Assembly: GCA_017627975.1 (NCBI GenBank)
Contig: JAGAFT010000146.1
Location: 1-9,660 of the forward strand
Direction of reading: 5' to 3'
DNA length: 9,660 nucleotides
DNA from: Oscillospiraceae bacterium
GTDB lineage: Bacteria > Bacillota_A > Clostridia > Oscillospirales > Oscillospiraceae
The position numbers were made by a program, and so were the translations under genes. Shown one piece after another: positions 1 through 5,342 of this stretch (within the stretch, counting starts at the first letter, position 1; each line of letters opens with the position of its first letter). Under the pieces are notes generated by a model, which saw nothing but the letters and a program-made list of their open reading frames with translations, searched no databases and was not told the origin of the DNA.

Positions 1-2
1 AT

Positions 3-78
3 GCTGGTGTAGCTCAGTCGGTAGAGCAGCTGATTTGTAATCAGCAGGTCGGGGGTTCGAGTCCGTCCACCAGCTCCA
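3..78 (+). tRNA. tRNA-Thr (anticodon UGU)
   Basis: The sequence folds into a complete cloverleaf. The acceptor stem GCTGGTG (3-9) pairs perfectly with CACCAGC (68-74), followed by discriminator T75 and an encoded CCA at 76-78. The D stem is GCTC/GAGC (12-15/24-27). The anticodon stem is GCTGA/TCAGC (29-33/41-45) around a seven-base loop whose anticodon, TGT at 36-38, reads ACA (Thr). The T loop is TTCGAGT (56-62). The T stem (51-55/63-67) contains a G53-G65 mismatch and a G52-U66 wobble, which is unusual. It lies 9 nt upstream of a tRNA-Tyr, so the two are probably cut from one precursor. Confidence 0.96.
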
Positions 79-87
79 ATTGAACAT

Positions 88-172
88 GGGGGAATTCCCG
101 AGTGGCCAAAGGGGACAGACTGTAAATCTGCTGGCGATGCCTTCGGTGGTTCGAATCCACCTTCCCCCACCA
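88..172 (+). tRNA. tRNA-Tyr (anticodon GUA)
   Basis: This is a class II tRNA with a long variable arm. The acceptor stem GGGGGAA (88-94) pairs with TTCCCCC (162-168), with discriminator A169 and encoded CCA at 170-172. The anticodon loop CTGTAAA (120-126) carries GTA at 122-124, reading UAC/UAU (Tyr). The variable arm has a GGC/GCC stem (133-135/139-141). The T stem GGTGG/CCACC (145-149/157-161) is perfect. The first pair of the anticodon stem is an A115-C131 mismatch, where E. coli and B. subtilis tRNA-Tyr have G-C as I recall them. A terminator follows at once. Confidence 0.96.
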
Positions 173-202
173 AGCTCTGCCGAAAGGCAGAGCTTCTTTT
201 TT
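172..202 (+). terminator. Intrinsic terminator of the tRNA-Thr/tRNA-Tyr unit
   Basis: A perfect 10-bp stem, AAGCTCTGCC (172-181) with GGCAGAGCTT (186-195), closes a GAAA tetraloop and is followed by C and six T residues (196-202). The stem begins at the last base of the tRNA-Tyr CCA, so termination leaves a very short 3' trailer. This is a standard Rho-independent terminator. Confidence 0.93.
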
Positions 203-230
203 GACAGTTTGTGACAGACGGGAGATGAGG

Positions 231-1292
231 ATGCTGAACATACAGGGCGGATACCGTAAATATAAAGAAGTGTCGTTCCTCCGCGGATTTGCGATTACAA
301 CGGTGGTGCTGATGCATGTCATTCAGGTCTACTGGCATGAAGGACAGATCCCCGCCTGGCTTCGCGCGGCTTCCGCACTGGGCGGAACGGGAGGCCACGT
401 GTTCATCTTCTGCTCCGGCCTCGGACTGTATCTCAGCTATCTTCACAGACCGATGAAATTCGGGGAATTCATGAAGAAGCGTTTCCTGAAGATCTATGTT
501 CCGTATCTGATCTTCCTGCTGATCCATTTCTTCCTCCCGCACTGGGGCGTGGATGACAAAACACAGCTGGAATACCTGCTGAGCCATGTCTTCCTTTATA
601 AAATGTTCTTCGAGAAATACATCCTCTCCTTCGGTCTGCAGTTCTGGTTCATCTCGACGATTATCCAGCTCTATCTGCTTTTTCTTCCGCTTTGCAAGCT
701 GAGGGAGAAGACCTCGATGCGCACGGTTCTGCTAAGCGGCTGCGCGGTAAGTGCGGTCTGGTGGATTGTAATGCATGCAACCGGCCTGGAGAACCTTCGG
801 ATCTGGGGAAGCTTCTGCTTCCAGTATCTCTGGGAATTCGTTCTCGGTATGGCGGTCGCGGATTATCTCATGAGCCATGATACCCTGCGACTGCCGGTAT
901 GGAGCCTTCTTTTGGCGGCGGTCAGCGGACTCTCGCTAGCGGCCGTGATGATAAAACTGGGCGGATACTGGCAGGTGTTTAATGACGTGCCGGCCCTGAT
1001 CGGTTACACGGCGACGGCACTGCTGCTCTACGCCGGAGGAAAGCATGTGATCCGGCCGGTGTTCCTCTGGATCGACGGCTTCTCCTATGAGTGGTTTCTG
1101 GTCCATGTGGACGGGGTCAAGTTCGGATACTACTATATTGATAAATGGACGCCCAATGAAACGCCGGAACTGGTTCGCGTCACTTTCGCATTCTTCTTCA
1201 GCATTGCGACGGCGTGGCTGCTTGTCCTTCTGGTCCGGCTGGTGAACCGGCTGCTTTGCCTGGACAGGGGACAAAAAAGGCTCTCAAACTGA
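231..1292 (+). CDS. Acyltransferase-3 family multi-pass membrane protein
   Basis: The 353-residue product looks like an acyltransferase-3 (OafA/WecH-like) integral membrane enzyme, a family that moves acetyl or other acyl groups onto extracytoplasmic sugars or cell-wall polymers. The N-terminus has the family's R-X10-H motif (R18 to H29). It is followed by the SGLGLYLSY block (62-70) and the basic segment around MKKRFLKIYVPY (81-92). FWFISTIIQLYLLF (138-151), the WEFVLGM segment (201-207) and FSYEWFLVHV (284-293) match other recurring family positions. About ten hydrophobic segments run to residue 339, as usual for the family. I chose ATG 231 because GGGAG at 220-224 sits 6 nt upstream; an in-frame TTG at 201 lies in the terminator T-run and ATG 225 overlaps the ribosome binding site. 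The acceptor substrate cannot be told from sequence. It sits alone between a tRNA terminator and the S10 promoter, so its neighbours give no functional clue. Confidence 0.88.
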   Translation: MLNIQGGYRKYKEVSFLRGFAITTVVLMHVIQVYWHEGQIPAWLRAASALGGTGGHVFIFCSGLGLYLSYLHRPMKFGEFMKKRFLKIYVPYLIFLLIHFFLPHWGVDDKTQLEYLLSHVFLYKMFFEKYILSFGLQFWFISTIIQLYLLFLPLCKLREKTSMRTVLLSGCAVSAVWWIVMHATGLENLRIWGSFCFQYLWEFVLGMAVADYLMSHDTLRLPVWSLLLAAVSGLSLAAVMIKLGGYWQVFNDVPALIGYTATALLLYAGGKHVIRPVFLWIDGFSYEWFLVHVDGVKFGYYYIDKWTPNETPELVRVTFAFFFSIATAWLLVLLVRLVNRLLCLDRGQKRLSN

Positions 1293-1330
1293 CGCAAAGC
1301 AACGTATACAAACTGCACAAAAAGTCAGGC

Positions 1331-1357
1331 GAAATTTCTACGTTTTGCACGAAATTT
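1331..1357 (+). promoter_or_regulatory. A/T-rich direct repeat upstream of the S10 promoter (possible UP element)
   Basis: GAAATTT occurs at 1331-1337 and again at 1351-1357, exactly 20 bp apart (about two helical turns), just upstream of the -35 box. Such A/T tracts upstream of strong ribosomal promoters often act as UP elements that contact the RNA polymerase alpha subunit. A regulator binding site is also possible. The function is inferred from position and composition only. Confidence 0.4.
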
Positions 1358-1361
1358 TTGC

Positions 1362-1390
1362 TTGACTTTTTTCTATGCTGCTGGTATATT
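1362..1390 (+). promoter_or_regulatory. Sigma-A-type promoter of the S10-spc operon
   Basis: The -35 box TTGACT (1362-1367) and -10 box TATATT (1385-1390) are separated by the optimal 17 bp. TGG directly before the -10 adds an extended -10 TGn motif. The predicted transcription start is near 1397, giving a leader of about 294 nt before rpsJ. This is the best promoter match in the window, as expected for a highly expressed ribosomal operon. Confidence 0.9.
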
Positions 1391-1396
1391 AATTGA

Positions 1397-1690
1397 GCGT
1401 GTGCGAAGAGCATACGTATGCGTTGAAGCGGGAGATTGCTCACAAAGTGAGGTAACTTCCGTGGAGTATGTCCGGTACCGGTTCGCCGGTACGCAATCGG
1501 GCGGCTGAAGCCTTTCGTTCCACGCGTATATCGCGCGGGCGGGGAGCAGACCGGCTGGAATGCCGGTTTGTTTTTCGGACACGGTCTGATACGCACGGAT
1601 GTGTGTACGAACCGGCTTCATCCGTACGCATCCTTTAATAAGGCGGTGCCCAATGCCGCCGAAAAGAACGTACGAAAAGGAGAAAACCCA
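1397..1690 (+). promoter_or_regulatory. Structured 5' leader of the S10 operon
   Basis: No convincing gene lies in this stretch; it is dominated by short inverted repeats. In order I see: GTGTGC/GCATAC (1399-1404/1410-1415), which competes with the 12-bp palindrome at 1410-1421; CTCAC-AAA-GTGAG (1439-1451); GTACCGG-TTCG-CCGGTAC (1475-1492), a 7-bp stem with a UUCG loop; CGCG-TATAT-CGCG (1523-1535); the intrinsic terminator at 1547-1575; ACGGATG/CATCCGT (1595-1601/1619-1625); and GGCGG/CCGCC (1642-1646/1656-1660). Five CCGG-containing segments can pair in more than one way. The rpsJ ribosome binding site (AAGGAGA, 1678-1683) follows. A leader with an internal terminator suggests transcription attenuation. 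In gammaproteobacteria, L4 controls the S10 operon this way; whether this leader binds L4 is inference. Confidence 0.75.
1547..1575 (+). terminator. Intrinsic terminator inside the S10 leader (probable attenuator)
   Basis: CAGACCGGC (1547-1555) pairs with GCCGGTTTG (1562-1570) in a 9-bp stem with one G-U pair and a 6-nt loop, followed by five T residues (1571-1575). It lies about 150 nt after the predicted start and 115 nt before rpsJ, so it would stop the operon's own transcript. It cannot serve the upstream acyltransferase alone, because the S10 promoter lies between them. ACCGGC at 1550-1555 can instead pair with GCCGGT at 1485-1490, which would disrupt the terminator. Confidence 0.75.
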
Positions 1691-2008
1691 ATGGCAAGCA
1701 ACAGCAAGAACATGATCCGCATTCGCCTCAAGGCCTATGATCATCAGCTGATCGACAAGGCTGCGGAAACCATCGTTGAGGCCGCCAAGCGCACGGATGC
1801 AAAGGTCTCCGGACCCATCCCCCTGCCCACCAAGACCGAGATCGTCACGATCCTGCGTGCCGTCCACAAGTATAAGGACAGCCGTGAGCAGTTTGAGCGC
1901 CGCACTCACAAGCGCCTCATCGACATCATGAGCCCCACCCAGAAGACCGTGGAAGCCCTGATGAGCGTTGAAGTTCCCGCCGGTGTCGAGATCGAGATCA
2001 AGCTCTGA
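1691..2008 (+). CDS. rpsJ: 30S ribosomal protein S10
   Basis: S10 (105 residues, normal length is 102-105) is a head protein of the 30S subunit and, as NusE, a partner of NusB in antitermination complexes. The sequence shows [14 protein letters not shown] (9-22), the tip-loop segment [10 protein letters not shown] (41-50), and [16 protein letters not shown] (64-79), all hallmark S10 blocks. The start ATG is preceded by AAGGAGA at 1678-1683 with about 8 nt spacing. A stem-loop (1642-1660) lies just upstream of this ribosome binding site. It is the first gene of the operon, directly behind the attenuator-like leader. Unusually, 153 nt separate it from rplC. Confidence 0.98.
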   Translation: MASNSKNMIRIRLKAYDHQLIDKAAETIVEAAKRTDAKVSGPIPLPTKTEIVTILRAVHKYKDSREQFERRTHKRLIDIMSPTQKTVEALMSVEVPAGVEIEIKL

Positions 2009-2161
2009 TCGGACCTGAAAAGCAAAATACCCCAGTTAGTACCCCAGTTAAGCAAACCCACTGCCCGCAGCTTGCGAGTGCGGGCGGGTTAAGTTGCCAG
2101 CCTCCGGACGGAGAAAACTCCGGACCATGCGGGGCAACCAATAACCGATAGGAGGAAAAAC
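2009..2161 (+). promoter_or_regulatory. Structured 153-nt gap between rpsJ and rplC
   Basis: No gene is visible here. After rpsJ comes a near-perfect 12-bp tandem repeat (2028-2051). Then follows a stem-loop with GCCCGCA (2063-2069) pairing TGCGGGC (2079-2085), extended by AACCC/GGGTT (2055-2059/2086-2090). A second domain is enclosed by GTTGCC/GGCAAC (2093-2098/2133-2138). It contains two exclusive hairpins: CGGAG-AAAA-CTCCG (2109-2122), or TCCGGA (2103-2108) with TCCGGA (2119-2124). Neither stem has a T-run, so termination is unlikely. I see no good promoter. The rplC ribosome binding site AGGAGG (2150-2155) follows. Likely roles are translational control of L3/L4 or an RNA processing site. 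Confidence 0.6.
2028..2051 (+). repeat. Tandem 12-bp repeat after rpsJ
   Basis: TACCCCAGTTAG (2028-2039) is followed at once by TACCCCAGTTAA (2040-2051), identical at 11 of 12 positions. It lies in non-coding sequence 20 nt after the rpsJ stop. It is probably a small slippage duplication; no function can be assigned. Confidence 0.85.
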
Positions 2162-2890
2162 ATGAAGAAAGCCATCATTGGCAAGAAGGTCGGCATGACG
2201 CAGATCTTCGACGAGATGGGGAAGGTCATCCCCGTCACCGTCATCGAAGCGGGCCCCTGTGTGGTCGTGCAGAAGATGACCAAGGAAAAGGAAGGCTACA
2301 CCGCTGTTCAGCTCGGCTTTGAAGAAGTCGGCGAGAAGAAGCTTTCCAAGCCGGAGCAGGGCCACCTGAAGAAGGCGGGCGTGAATCCGGTCAAGCATCT
2401 GAAAGAATTCCGTCTTGAGGATGACAGCAAGCTGGAAGTCGGCGACGTGGTCAAGGCTGACCTGTTCGCAGAGGGCGACAAAGTCGATGTCACCGGCATC
2501 AGCAAGGGCCACGGCTACGCCGGCGTTGTGAAGCGCTTCGGCCAGGGCCGCACCCCGACCAGCCACGGCGGCGGCCCGGTTCACCGGCACGCCGGCTCCA
2601 TGGGTTCGAGCACCGATCCTTCCCGCATTTTCCCGGGAAAGAAGCAGGCCGGCCACATGGGCGTGGATCAGGTCACTGTCCAGAACCTCGACGTCGTGAA
2701 GGTTGACGCGGAACTGAACCTCATCGCGATCCGCGGCGCCGTTCCCGGCCCGAAGGGCAGCATCGTTTATCTGAAGGATACCGTCAAGACCCAGCCCGTC
2801 AAGAAGGGTGCGGCCGCCGGTGTCAGCGTCAACCCGCAGAAGGCTTCCGCCCGTGTCAACCCGCAGAAGGCTTCCGCCCGTACAAAGTAA
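2162..2890 (+). CDS. rplC: 50S ribosomal protein L3, with duplicated C-terminal tail
   Basis: L3 is a primary 23S rRNA binding protein whose long loop reaches toward the peptidyl transferase centre. The N-terminus [16 protein letters not shown] (1-16) is the classic L3 start. The central signature runs through [18 protein letters not shown] (108-125), [15 protein letters not shown] (134-148) and [15 protein letters not shown] (153-167). AGGAGG at 2150-2155 lies 6 nt before the ATG. At 242 residues it is about 30 longer than the usual ~209. The extra length is a C-terminal tail after about residue 214 that holds two exact copies of VNPQKASAR (223-231, 232-240). The core looks intact, so I expect a working L3; the tail's role is unknown. 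rplD follows after 19 nt. Confidence 0.97.
   Translation: MKKAIIGKKVGMTQIFDEMGKVIPVTVIEAGPCVVVQKMTKEKEGYTAVQLGFEEVGEKKLSKPEQGHLKKAGVNPVKHLKEFRLEDDSKLEVGDVVKADLFAEGDKVDVTGISKGHGYAGVVKRFGQGRTPTSHGGGPVHRHAGSMGSSTDPSRIFPGKKQAGHMGVDQVTVQNLDVVKVDAELNLIAIRGAVPGPKGSIVYLKDTVKTQPVKKGAAAGVSVNPQKASARVNPQKASARTK
2828..2881 (+). repeat. Exact 27-bp in-frame tandem duplication in rplC
   Basis: The 27 bases at 2828-2854 are repeated without change at 2855-2881. Each copy encodes VNPQKASAR, so the reading frame is kept and the L3 tail gains nine residues. Identity at every third-codon position points to a recent slippage or unequal recombination event, or to an assembly artefact. Confidence 0.95.
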
Positions 2891-2909
2891 GGAAAGGAGA
2901 GCAGCATAA

Positions 2910-3533
2910 ATGCCTAAAGCAAATGTTTTTAACATGGCAGGCGAGAAGATCGGCGAGATCGAGCTCTCCGAAGCCATCTTCGGCATTCAGCCGAATGAGA
3001 GCGTGCTGCATGATTCCGTGAAGAATCACCTGGCCAACTGCCGTCAGGGTACGCAGAGCGCACTGACCAAGGGCGAGGTGTCCTACACCACGAAGAAGCC
3101 CTGGCGTCAGAAGGGAACCGGCCGTGCCCGCGCCGGCTACGCAGGATCCCCGGTGTGGTATCACGGCGGTGTGGCCTTTGCGCCGAAGCCCCGCGATTAC
3201 AGCTACACCCTGAACAAGAAGGTCAAGCGCCTGGCTCTCAAGAGCGCCCTGAGCGCCAAAGCCGCTGAGAACGAGATCGTCGTGATTGACGGCCTGACCG
3301 TGAACGAGATCAAGACCAAGCCCTTCCAGAGCTTCCTCGCGAAGGTTGGAGCCGAGAACAAGGCCCTGGTCGTCACCGAGACCGTCGATGAGAAGGTTGT
3401 CAAGTCCGCCCGCAACCTGCCCGGCGTGACCACTACCACGGCCACGATCCTCAGCCCCTACATGATTCTCACCAGCGGCAAGCTCGTCGTCGACAAAGCC
3501 GCTCTCGCCAAGATTGAGGAGGTGTTCGCCTGA
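2910..3533 (+). CDS. rplD: 50S ribosomal protein L4
   Basis: L4 (207 residues, normal length) binds 23S rRNA domain I and lines the narrow part of the exit tunnel. The tunnel loop is clear: [20 protein letters not shown] (55-74), followed by [20 protein letters not shown] (80-99). The globular part includes the usual [11 protein letters not shown] block. AAAGGAGAG (2893-2901 region) precedes the ATG. The stop TGA overlaps the rplW start by one base (TGATG), and the rplW ribosome binding site lies inside the last L4 codons, so the two are probably translationally coupled. In E. coli, L4 is the autoregulator of this operon, which makes it the first candidate ligand for the leader at 1397-1690. 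Confidence 0.98.
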   Translation: MPKANVFNMAGEKIGEIELSEAIFGIQPNESVLHDSVKNHLANCRQGTQSALTKGEVSYTTKKPWRQKGTGRARAGYAGSPVWYHGGVAFAPKPRDYSYTLNKKVKRLALKSALSAKAAENEIVVIDGLTVNEIKTKPFQSFLAKVGAENKALVVTETVDEKVVKSARNLPGVTTTTATILSPYMILTSGKLVVDKAALAKIEEVFA

Positions 3534-3829
3534 TGAAAACCGCATATGATGTGATCATTCGCCCGATTATCACCGAACAGTCCATGGAAGATCTTGACAT
3601 CAAGAAGTATGCCTTTGAAGTTGCCAAGGACGCCAACAAGATCGAGATCAAGAAGGCGATCGAGGAAATCTTCGACGTGACGGTCATCAAGGTCACCACC
3701 GAGAACGTCACCGGCAAGATGAAGCGCAACGGCGCCTATCCCATGGGCCGCCAGGCTTCCTGGAAGAAAGCTGTTGTTAAGCTCAGCGCGGATTCGAAGA
3801 ACATCGAGCTCTTCGAAGGCATGGCATAA
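3533..3829 (+). CDS. rplW: 50S ribosomal protein L23
   Basis: L23 (98 residues, typical) sits at the tunnel exit and forms the docking site for trigger factor and the signal recognition particle. It begins with [13 protein letters not shown] (6-18), the family's opening block. It continues with [24 protein letters not shown] (25-48 region) and the extended rRNA-binding loop [31 protein letters not shown] at 3516-3524, inside the rplD 3' end, gives 8 nt spacing to the ATG. The start overlaps the rplD stop by one base. Confidence 0.97.
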   Translation: MKTAYDVIIRPIITEQSMEDLDIKKYAFEVAKDANKIEIKKAIEEIFDVTVIKVTTENVTGKMKRNGAYPMGRQASWKKAVVKLSADSKNIELFEGMA

Positions 3830-3841
3830 GGGGGTACAGAC

Positions 3842-4678
3842 ATGTCGATTAAAACCTACAGACCTACTACCCCGGCCAGGAGACAGATGACCGTCTCCGG
3901 ATTTGACGGCGTTGACAAGCATGCAAAGCCCGAGAAATCCCTGCTTGAGGTACTGAAGAAGCACTCCGGCCGCAACAGCTACGGCCGCATCACCGTCCGC
4001 CACCAGGGCGGCGGCAACCGGCAGAAGTACCGCGTGATCGACTTCAAGCGCAACAAGCTCGATGTCGCCGCGAAGGTCCTCCGCCTTGAGTATGACCCGA
4101 ACCGCAGCGCATTCATCGCGCTCTGCGAGTATGAAGACGGCGAGCGCCGCTACATCCTCGCGCCTGTCGGCCTGAACCCGGGCGACACCGTCGTATCCTC
4201 CGCCAACGCCGACATCAAGGCCGGCAACACCCTGCCTCTGGCCAACATTCCTGTGGGTACCGTGATCCACAACATCGAGCTCTATCCCGGCAAGGGTGCC
4301 CAGCTTGTCCGCAGCGCCGGCGTCGCCGCGCAGCTGATGGCCAAGGAAGGCGGCATGGCGACCGTTCGTCTGCCCTCCGGTGAGATGCGCAAGGTTCGCC
4401 TTGAGTGCGTGGCGACCATCGGCCAGGTCGGCAACATCGACCACGCCAATGTCCACATCGGCAAGGCCGGACGCAAACGCCACATGGGCGTTCGCCCGAC
4501 GGTCCGCGGTTCTGTCATGAACCCGGTTGACCACCCCCACGGCGGTGGCGAAGGCAAGTCCCCGGTCGGCCGTCCCGGCCCTGTAACTCCATGGGGCAAG
4601 CCCGCGCTCGGTTACAAGACCCGCAAGACGAAGAACCGCACCGATAAGTTCATCGTCAAGCGCCGCAACGCGAAGTAA
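3842..4678 (+). CDS. rplB: 50S ribosomal protein L2
   Basis: L2 (278 residues, usual length) is a highly conserved protein needed for subunit joining and the peptidyl transferase centre. The N-terminal rRNA-binding domain includes [19 protein letters not shown] (43-61). The C-terminal signature is [20 protein letters not shown] (226-245), with H231 probably equal to the conserved E. coli H229, then [14 protein letters not shown]. The ribosome binding site is AAGGGGGT (3828-3835), which departs from the AGGAGG used by almost every neighbour and may pair more weakly. rplW ends 12 nt upstream and rpsS begins 14 nt downstream. Confidence 0.98.
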   Translation: MSIKTYRPTTPARRQMTVSGFDGVDKHAKPEKSLLEVLKKHSGRNSYGRITVRHQGGGNRQKYRVIDFKRNKLDVAAKVLRLEYDPNRSAFIALCEYEDGERRYILAPVGLNPGDTVVSSANADIKAGNTLPLANIPVGTVIHNIELYPGKGAQLVRSAGVAAQLMAKEGGMATVRLPSGEMRKVRLECVATIGQVGNIDHANVHIGKAGRKRHMGVRPTVRGSVMNPVDHPHGGGEGKSPVGRPGPVTPWGKPALGYKTRKTKNRTDKFIVKRRNAK

Positions 4679-4692
4679 GGAGGGAAAACGAA

Positions 4693-4965
4693 ATGAGCAG
4701 AAGTATCAAGAAAGGCCCCTTTGCCGCTCCCGAGCTGCTGAAGAAGGTCGACGCAATGAACCAGAGCGGAAACAAGCAGGTCATCAAGACCTGGTCCCGC
4801 GCCTCTACCATTTTCCCGTCCTTCGTCGGACACACGATCGCCGTTCACGACGGCCGCCGTCATGTTCCCGTGTATGTCACCGAGGATATGGTCGGACACA
4901 AGCTTGGTGAGTTTGCCCCGACCCGCACCTTCCGCGGACACGCCGGAAGCAAGACCGGCAAGTAA
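4693..4965 (+). CDS. rpsS: 30S ribosomal protein S19
   Basis: S19 (90 residues, close to the usual 92-93) sits in the 30S head near the A-site finger and pairs with S13. [20 protein letters not shown] (1-20) is the diagnostic N-terminus. It is followed by [19 protein letters not shown] and the basic C-terminus [23 protein letters not shown] (4677-4684), overlapping the rplB stop codon, is the ribosome binding site. The gene lies 14 nt after rplB and 12 nt before rplV. Confidence 0.98.
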   Translation: MSRSIKKGPFAAPELLKKVDAMNQSGNKQVIKTWSRASTIFPSFVGHTIAVHDGRRHVPVYVTEDMVGHKLGEFAPTRTFRGHAGSKTGK

Positions 4966-4977
4966 GGAGGAGAAGCA

Positions 4978-5325
4978 ATGGACGAGAAAAAGATTGCCCG
5001 TGCGGAGCACAAATACGCACGCATTTCTCCCCGCAAGGTCGAGATCGTCTGCAACATGATTCGCGGCAAGGACGCGAAGGTTGCAATGGCTATGATGCAG
5101 AACACGCCGAAAGCCGGCTGTGAGCTGATGGTCAAGGTCCTGAAGAGCGCGATGGCCAACGCCGAGAACAACTTCGAGATGGATCCTGAAAAGCTCTACG
5201 TCGCCGAGACCTATGTCGGCGCCGGCCCGATCCTGAAGCGCGGCATGCCCCGTGCACAGGGCCGTATGTATCGCATCAACAAACGCACCAGCCACATCAT
5301 GATCGCCGTGGCTGAGAGAGACTGA
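4978..5325 (+). CDS. rplV: 50S ribosomal protein L22
   Basis: L22 (115 residues, typical) touches all 23S rRNA domains, and its beta-hairpin reaches into the exit tunnel opposite L4, where macrolide-resistance changes occur in other bacteria. Visible blocks are [20 protein letters not shown] (12-31), [12 protein letters not shown] (around 58-69), and [17 protein letters not shown] (81-97), the tunnel hairpin, followed by KRTSHIMI. No obvious insertion or deletion is seen in the hairpin. AAGGAGGAG precedes the ATG by a few nt, overlapping the rpsS stop. Confidence 0.98.
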   Translation: MDEKKIARAEHKYARISPRKVEIVCNMIRGKDAKVAMAMMQNTPKAGCELMVKVLKSAMANAENNFEMDPEKLYVAETYVGAGPILKRGMPRAQGRMYRINKRTSHIMIAVAERD

Positions 5326-5342
5326 GGGAAGGAGGCAGAATT

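Noticed and set aside
201..230. Earlier starts (TTG 201, ATG 225) for the acyltransferase
   Set aside because: TTG 201 lies in the terminator T-run with no ribosome binding site, and ATG 225 is too close to GGGAG. ATG 231 has proper spacing.
41..322. Minus-strand open frame of 93 codons
   Set aside because: It runs antisense across both tRNA genes and the terminator; its product is the familiar spurious tRNA-derived translation.
1397..1690. Known riboswitch or T-box in the S10 leader
   Set aside because: I see no T-box AGGGTGGTACCGCG-like sequence and no riboswitch core that I recognise; it looks like an r-protein-type leader.
1568..1690. Leader peptide or N-terminal extension of S10
   Set aside because: The frame is open upstream of ATG 1691, but it crosses the attenuator and hairpins. 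The normal S10 start at 1691 has a good ribosome binding site and family-length product.
2048..2986. Long minus-strand open frame (312 codons) opposite rplC
   Set aside because: Shadow of rplC caused by GC-rich codon use; it has no ribosome binding site or recognisable motif and crosses the rplC-rplD boundary.
3458..4540. Minus-strand open frame of 360 codons opposite rplW and rplB
   Set aside because: Longest of the antisense shadows. The plus strand encodes unmistakable L23 and L2, and no promoter or ribosome binding site supports the reverse frame.
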